From the NCBI GenBank assembly GCA_021782055.1, contig JAJXVP010000126.1, positions 1 through 7,644 on the forward strand: a stretch of 7,644 nt of DNA, in the 5' to 3' direction. The notes under the pieces were generated by a model, which saw only the letters and a program-made list of their open reading frames with translations, did not search any database and was not told the DNA's origin. The translations under genes were made by a program, and so were the position numbers. Below are positions 5,335 through 7,644 of this stretch, one piece after another. This stretch comes from a bacterium. GTDB taxonomy: Bacteria; Spirochaetota; Spirochaetia; JABEVK01. The first letter of the stretch is position 1. Every line of letters starts with the position of its first letter.

Positions 5335-6730
5335 AGTGAATTCCATTTGTTGCTTTTTGGGGGCCTGGGAAAAAAACTTCAAAACAAGGGCCACCATGGG
5401 AACCCTCAAGGACTCGAATGTTACCGGCATGTCTTGAAACGATTTCTCGGGTAATAGCCAGTCCTAAACCTCGACCGCCTGTTTGGCCAGACCTTGAGCG
5501 GTCAAGCCGAACAAAGCGTTCAAAGATATGGTCGCGCTCTGTAGCAGGAATAGGTGGTCCATCATTTTCTACTTGAAGCATGGAACCTTTTTCAAGATGT
5601 TTAACTTGAAGCCAAACATGTCCACCTTCAGGCGCATATCGCAAAGAATTACTTACGAGATTGATCAGCACTTGTGTCACGGCTTCAATTTCTCCCCAAC
5701 CTTCTAGTACAGAGGAACAGTTCACCACGATCTCTTGTTTTTTTTCAAAGCTAGGGACTTTAAATAATTCAACAACATGCGCGACTAGTTTTAACCAAAT
5801 AAAACGGCTTGATTTCACTTGCGTAAGCCGAAGATCTTCTAAGAGCCGCAAAGAATCTACGATTTTCTCTAGACGTAGAGTTTCACTATAAACAGCTTCC
5901 AGTGTCGCCTTTTCAAGGGGAAAGACCCCTTCGATCATCGCTTCAAGGCTACCTCGCATGACGGTTAAGGGGGTTCTCAATTCGTGTGCGGCATCTGCTA
6001 AAAGTTCTGCTTTGCGAAGTTCACTTGCTTTCAGATTTTGCCCTAAAGTTTGAAAGGCAAGTGCAAGACTTTGCACTTCACGCGGAGCCTGTGAGGGAAC
6101 TTGCCAAGCCCAATGCCCTGAGGTTGACCGTTGTGTTTCTTCCACAAGTAGTTTCAATGGTCGTGAAATCCGTGAACCTAACCAAAATGCGAGGGGAAGA
6201 GAGAGCGCTAGGCTAGCCATGAAAAGTATGAGAAGCATAATAGCCATGTCTGCTAAAAAGGCTTTGTGGTTACTGGTCAACGCTGGATCTACCATGGTTC
6301 CTACTAAGAGGTAACCTATTTGCTTCCCTTGTTTGGTCGTAAGTTTAATAGCTTTTAACAAATGTTCCGGAGGATGCAGAGTCCCTACAAGAACTTTTTT
6401 GGAATCTAAAACTACTCGACGCTCCATATTCAACACGACGATCCGCTCTTGAATACGTCCAAGTGCTTGATTGGGCACTGACTGCTCGGCAAAAGGCGGT
6501 TGCGTTAGTAAGGGTTCCATCGCCCTCCAGGAACCAGCTTTGACAAAGTCCGCTTCTAATAATGGCGCAAACTCGTGGGCTTTGCGAATATCTCCTTCAT
6601 ACACATAGCTTCTAAAACCGTACTCCATCGTGAGTAAAATCACAACAAAAAGAGGAAGGACCATGAGGCCTAACATCAAAACAAACCGTGAAAATATCGC
6701 TTGCCCGAACGAGACCCCCTTATTTAACAA
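5324..6730 (-). CDS. Two-component sensor histidine kinase (HAMP, HisKA, HATPase)
   Basis: This 468-residue inner-membrane kinase has TM1 (~12-35), an extracytoplasmic sensor segment of ~120 residues, TM2 (~158-184), HAMP (~185-235) and a HisKA domain with phospho-acceptor His249 in AAHELRTPLT. Its ATPase domain shows the N box (NLVSNSLRYAPEGG, Asn357/Asn361), the G1 motif ENDGPPIP, an F-box-like HIFERFVRLD and the G2 motif GGRGLGLA (418-425). All catalytic motifs look intact. It begins with TTG (6728-6730 on the minus strand), overlapping the end of the regulator gene by 11 bp. An AGGA (6738-6741) seven bases upstream supports this start and suggests translational coupling. The next in-frame Met codons would cut into TM1. 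The signal is unknown: the sensor segment has no recognisable PAS or metal-binding motif. The 3' end overlaps the convergent SHOCT gene by 11 bp. Confidence 0.95.
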   Translation of the reverse strand: MLNKGVSFGQAIFSRFVLMLGLMVLPLFVVILLTMEYGFRSYVYEGDIRKAHEFAPLLEADFVKAGSWRAMEPLLTQPPFAEQSVPNQALGRIQERIVVLNMERRVVLDSKKVLVGTLHPPEHLLKAIKLTTKQGKQIGYLLVGTMVDPALTSNHKAFLADMAIMLLILFMASLALSLPLAFWLGSRISRPLKLLVEETQRSTSGHWAWQVPSQAPREVQSLALAFQTLGQNLKASELRKAELLADAAHELRTPLTVMRGSLEAMIEGVFPLEKATLEAVYSETLRLEKIVDSLRLLEDLRLTQVKSSRFIWLKLVAHVVELFKVPSFEKKQEIVVNCSSVLEGWGEIEAVTQVLINLVSNSLRYAPEGGHVWLQVKHLEKGSMLQVENDGPPIPATERDHIFERFVRLDRSRSGQTGGRGLGLAITREIVSRHAGNIRVLEGSHGGPCFEVFFPGPQKATNGIHFSP

Positions 6731-7424
6731 GCCGATATCCTATGCCTCGAACGGTCTCAATGTATCGAGGAGCTTTAACATCATCATTTAAGGCTTTGCG
6801 TAAATTTTTGACATGGACATCAATGGTCCTTTCATATCCTTCAAACGACGTGTCACGAATGTTTTCGAGAATTTGTGTGCGATTCCATACACGTCCTGGT
6901 GCACTAATGAATAATGAGAGCAATTGAAATTGTACGGCGGTTAGATCTAAGAGTTTCCCCTGTTGTGTGACAGTGTAAGCCATAGGATCTAGATTAAGGT
7001 CTTTCCATTTTATCAGGTGTGTTGGTTCGGTTCTTATGTCATGTCCGGTCTTTTGATTTGTTTGTACTCGTCTTAAAACAGCATGAATACGAGCTGTGAG
7101 TTCTCGAAGGCTGAACGGTTTAGTGATATAATCATCAGCGCCCAGCTCTAAACCGAGAACTTTGTCTGCTTCTTCATCTCGGGCTGTCATAAAAAGAAAA
7201 GGTACACTCGTTTGGTTCCACAGTCGTTTGGCAATGGCAAAGCCGTCTAATTCTGGCATCATGACGTCTAACAGCACGAGATCAGGTTCGTGCTCGGCTA
7301 AGGCTTTTAAAACTTCAGGACCATCACGGACTGCAAGTGTCCTGAATCCCATTTTTTCTAAATATTGACAAACCATGGTGCGAATCTTTTCTTCGTCATC
7401 TGCAACCAAAATGAATTCTGCCAT
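6720..7424 (-). CDS. OmpR-family response regulator with winged-helix DNA-binding domain
   Basis: This 234-residue cytoplasmic transcription factor is the partner of the downstream kinase. The receiver domain (1-120) has the acidic pocket Asp9/Asp10, the phospho-acceptor Asp53 in LLDVMMPELDG, Thr80 and Lys102 (ITKPF), all intact. The Trans_Reg_C winged helix (~138-234) shows LTAVQFQLLSLF, the recognition-helix region ERTIDVHVKNLRKAL and the hairpin YIETVRGIGYRL. The set is typical of the OmpR/PhoB subfamily, broadly like BaeR or CpxR, but I cannot name an ortholog. The ATG has no strong ribosome binding site at normal distance; GAGG lies about 13 bases upstream. It is first gene of a two-gene operon. 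Its upstream region holds 11-bp-spaced repeats that this type of protein binds, so autoregulation is likely. Confidence 0.95.
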   Translation of the reverse strand: MAEFILVADDEEKIRTMVCQYLEKMGFRTLAVRDGPEVLKALAEHEPDLVLLDVMMPELDGFAIAKRLWNQTSVPFLFMTARDEEADKVLGLELGADDYITKPFSLRELTARIHAVLRRVQTNQKTGHDIRTEPTHLIKWKDLNLDPMAYTVTQQGKLLDLTAVQFQLLSLFISAPGRVWNRTQILENIRDTSFEGYERTIDVHVKNLRKALNDDVKAPRYIETVRGIGYRLVK

Positions 7425-7456
7425 AAGGTGATCTTAATCCTCTGCTAGGGGGACGT

Positions 7457-7485
7457 ATAGTAGCTTCTTGAAAACTTCACAGCAA
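7457..7485 (-). promoter_or_regulatory. Candidate promoter of the regulator-kinase operon
   Basis: On the minus strand TTGCTG (7480-7485) and TACTAT (7457-7462) are separated by 17 bp, an acceptable sigma-70 type pair, about 33 bp upstream of the regulator ATG. The -35 matches only its conserved TTG. It overlaps the first heptamer of the divergent repeat array (7476-7482), so a bound regulator could affect both directions. The call rests on consensus matching alone. Confidence 0.35.
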
Positions 7486-7519
7486 CTACACAAAAGGTTC
7501 ATTCAAGGGGAGCAAACTT
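7476..7519 (+). promoter_or_regulatory. 11-bp direct repeat array between the regulator and the secreted-protein gene
   Basis: TTCACAG (7476-7482), TACACAA (7487-7493) and TTCATTC (7498-7504) occur at exact 11-bp steps with 4-bp spacers. They resemble the perfect TTCACAT pair in front of the SHOCT gene. AAACTT (7514-7519) starts 16 bases after the last heptamer, the same offset as at the SHOCT promoter. A binding site for the adjacent OmpR-family regulator, serving the rightward gene and possibly its own operon, is the simplest reading. Confidence 0.5.
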
Positions 7520-7534
7520 CTTTTATGGAGGATT

Positions 7535-7644
7535 ATGATGAAAAAACACTTTAAATCTCTACTGGTCGTGACTTTCCTATTAAGCTCACCTTTCGCATTT
7601 GCTCAAGGCATGATGGGGGGCTTAGGTGGGGGAGGTGGCTACGG
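7535..7644 (+). CDS. Secreted Met/Gly-rich small protein, N-terminal fragment (3' truncated)
   Basis: This frame is open to the window edge and too short for a full call. It encodes a clear Sec signal peptide: basic MMKKHFK, hydrophobic SLLVVTFLL, then SSPFAFA with likely cleavage after Ala (AFA|QG). The mature part begins QGMMGGLGGGGGYG. GGAGGA (7527-7532) is two bases from ATG 7535 and five from ATG 7538, so the second ATG is the better start, as in the SHOCT gene, whose ribosome binding site and ATGATG start look almost the same. Met/Gly-rich mature starts occur in Spy/CpxP-like periplasmic chaperones and in copper-associated small proteins, but nothing diagnostic is visible yet. It is divergent from the regulator gene and preceded by the 11-bp repeat array, so it is a probable target of the two-component system. 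Confidence 0.75.
   Translation, partial: MMKKHFKSLLVVTFLLSSPFAFAQGMMGGLGGGGGY

Noticed and set aside
5661..6216. Plus-strand open frames opposite the histidine kinase
   Set aside because: They lie antisense to intact HisKA, HATPase and HAMP coding and lack ribosome binding sites and family resemblance.

Overview
This 7.6 kb window comes from a bacterium of mixed base composition. Hand-counted 60-base lines range from about 30% to 62% GC. An RseC/MucC-like membrane protein, a lipoprotein-type export signal and a periplasmic-type sensor kinase suggest a diderm (Gram-negative-type) heterotroph. The relaxed lipobox would fit a spirochaete or another deep-branching diderm, but the sequence does not fix the phylum.

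The left part (1-4532) is a beta-1,3-glucan (laminarin, curdlan, callose) degradation locus. It opens with the C-terminus of a GH64 beta-1,3-glucanase, followed by a strong intrinsic terminator. Next comes a 1327-residue exported, probably lipid-anchored, multidomain enzyme. In order it has a signal peptide with Cys30, a beta-rich N-terminal domain, two copies of a ~106-residue binding-type domain separated by Pro-Thr linkers, a GH16 laminarinase domain, an InlB/Listeria-Bacteroides repeat, and a ~550-residue double beta-helix module with GH55-like motifs. An endo-type and a probable exo-type glucanase therefore seem to share one polypeptide. The binding half is AT-rich and the catalytic half GC-rich, with the change close to a hexanucleotide repeat encoding Pro-Thr.

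A 13-bp bidirectional hairpin (4502-4532) separates this from the right part (4515-7644). There an RseC/MucC-like gene points left and a small SHOCT-domain membrane protein points right. An OmpR-family response regulator and its histidine kinase form a leftward overlapping operon that converges on the SHOCT gene. A secreted Met/Gly-rich protein starts at the right edge, divergent from the regulator. The two intergenic regions flanking this block hold TTCACA-like heptamers repeated every 11 bp, the arrangement used by PhoB/OmpR-family regulators. I infer that the two-component system controls its flanking genes and itself, possibly in an envelope or metal stress response.

No tRNA, rRNA, CRISPR array, transposase or insertion sequence was seen. 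No gene-free stretch exceeds about 190 bases.
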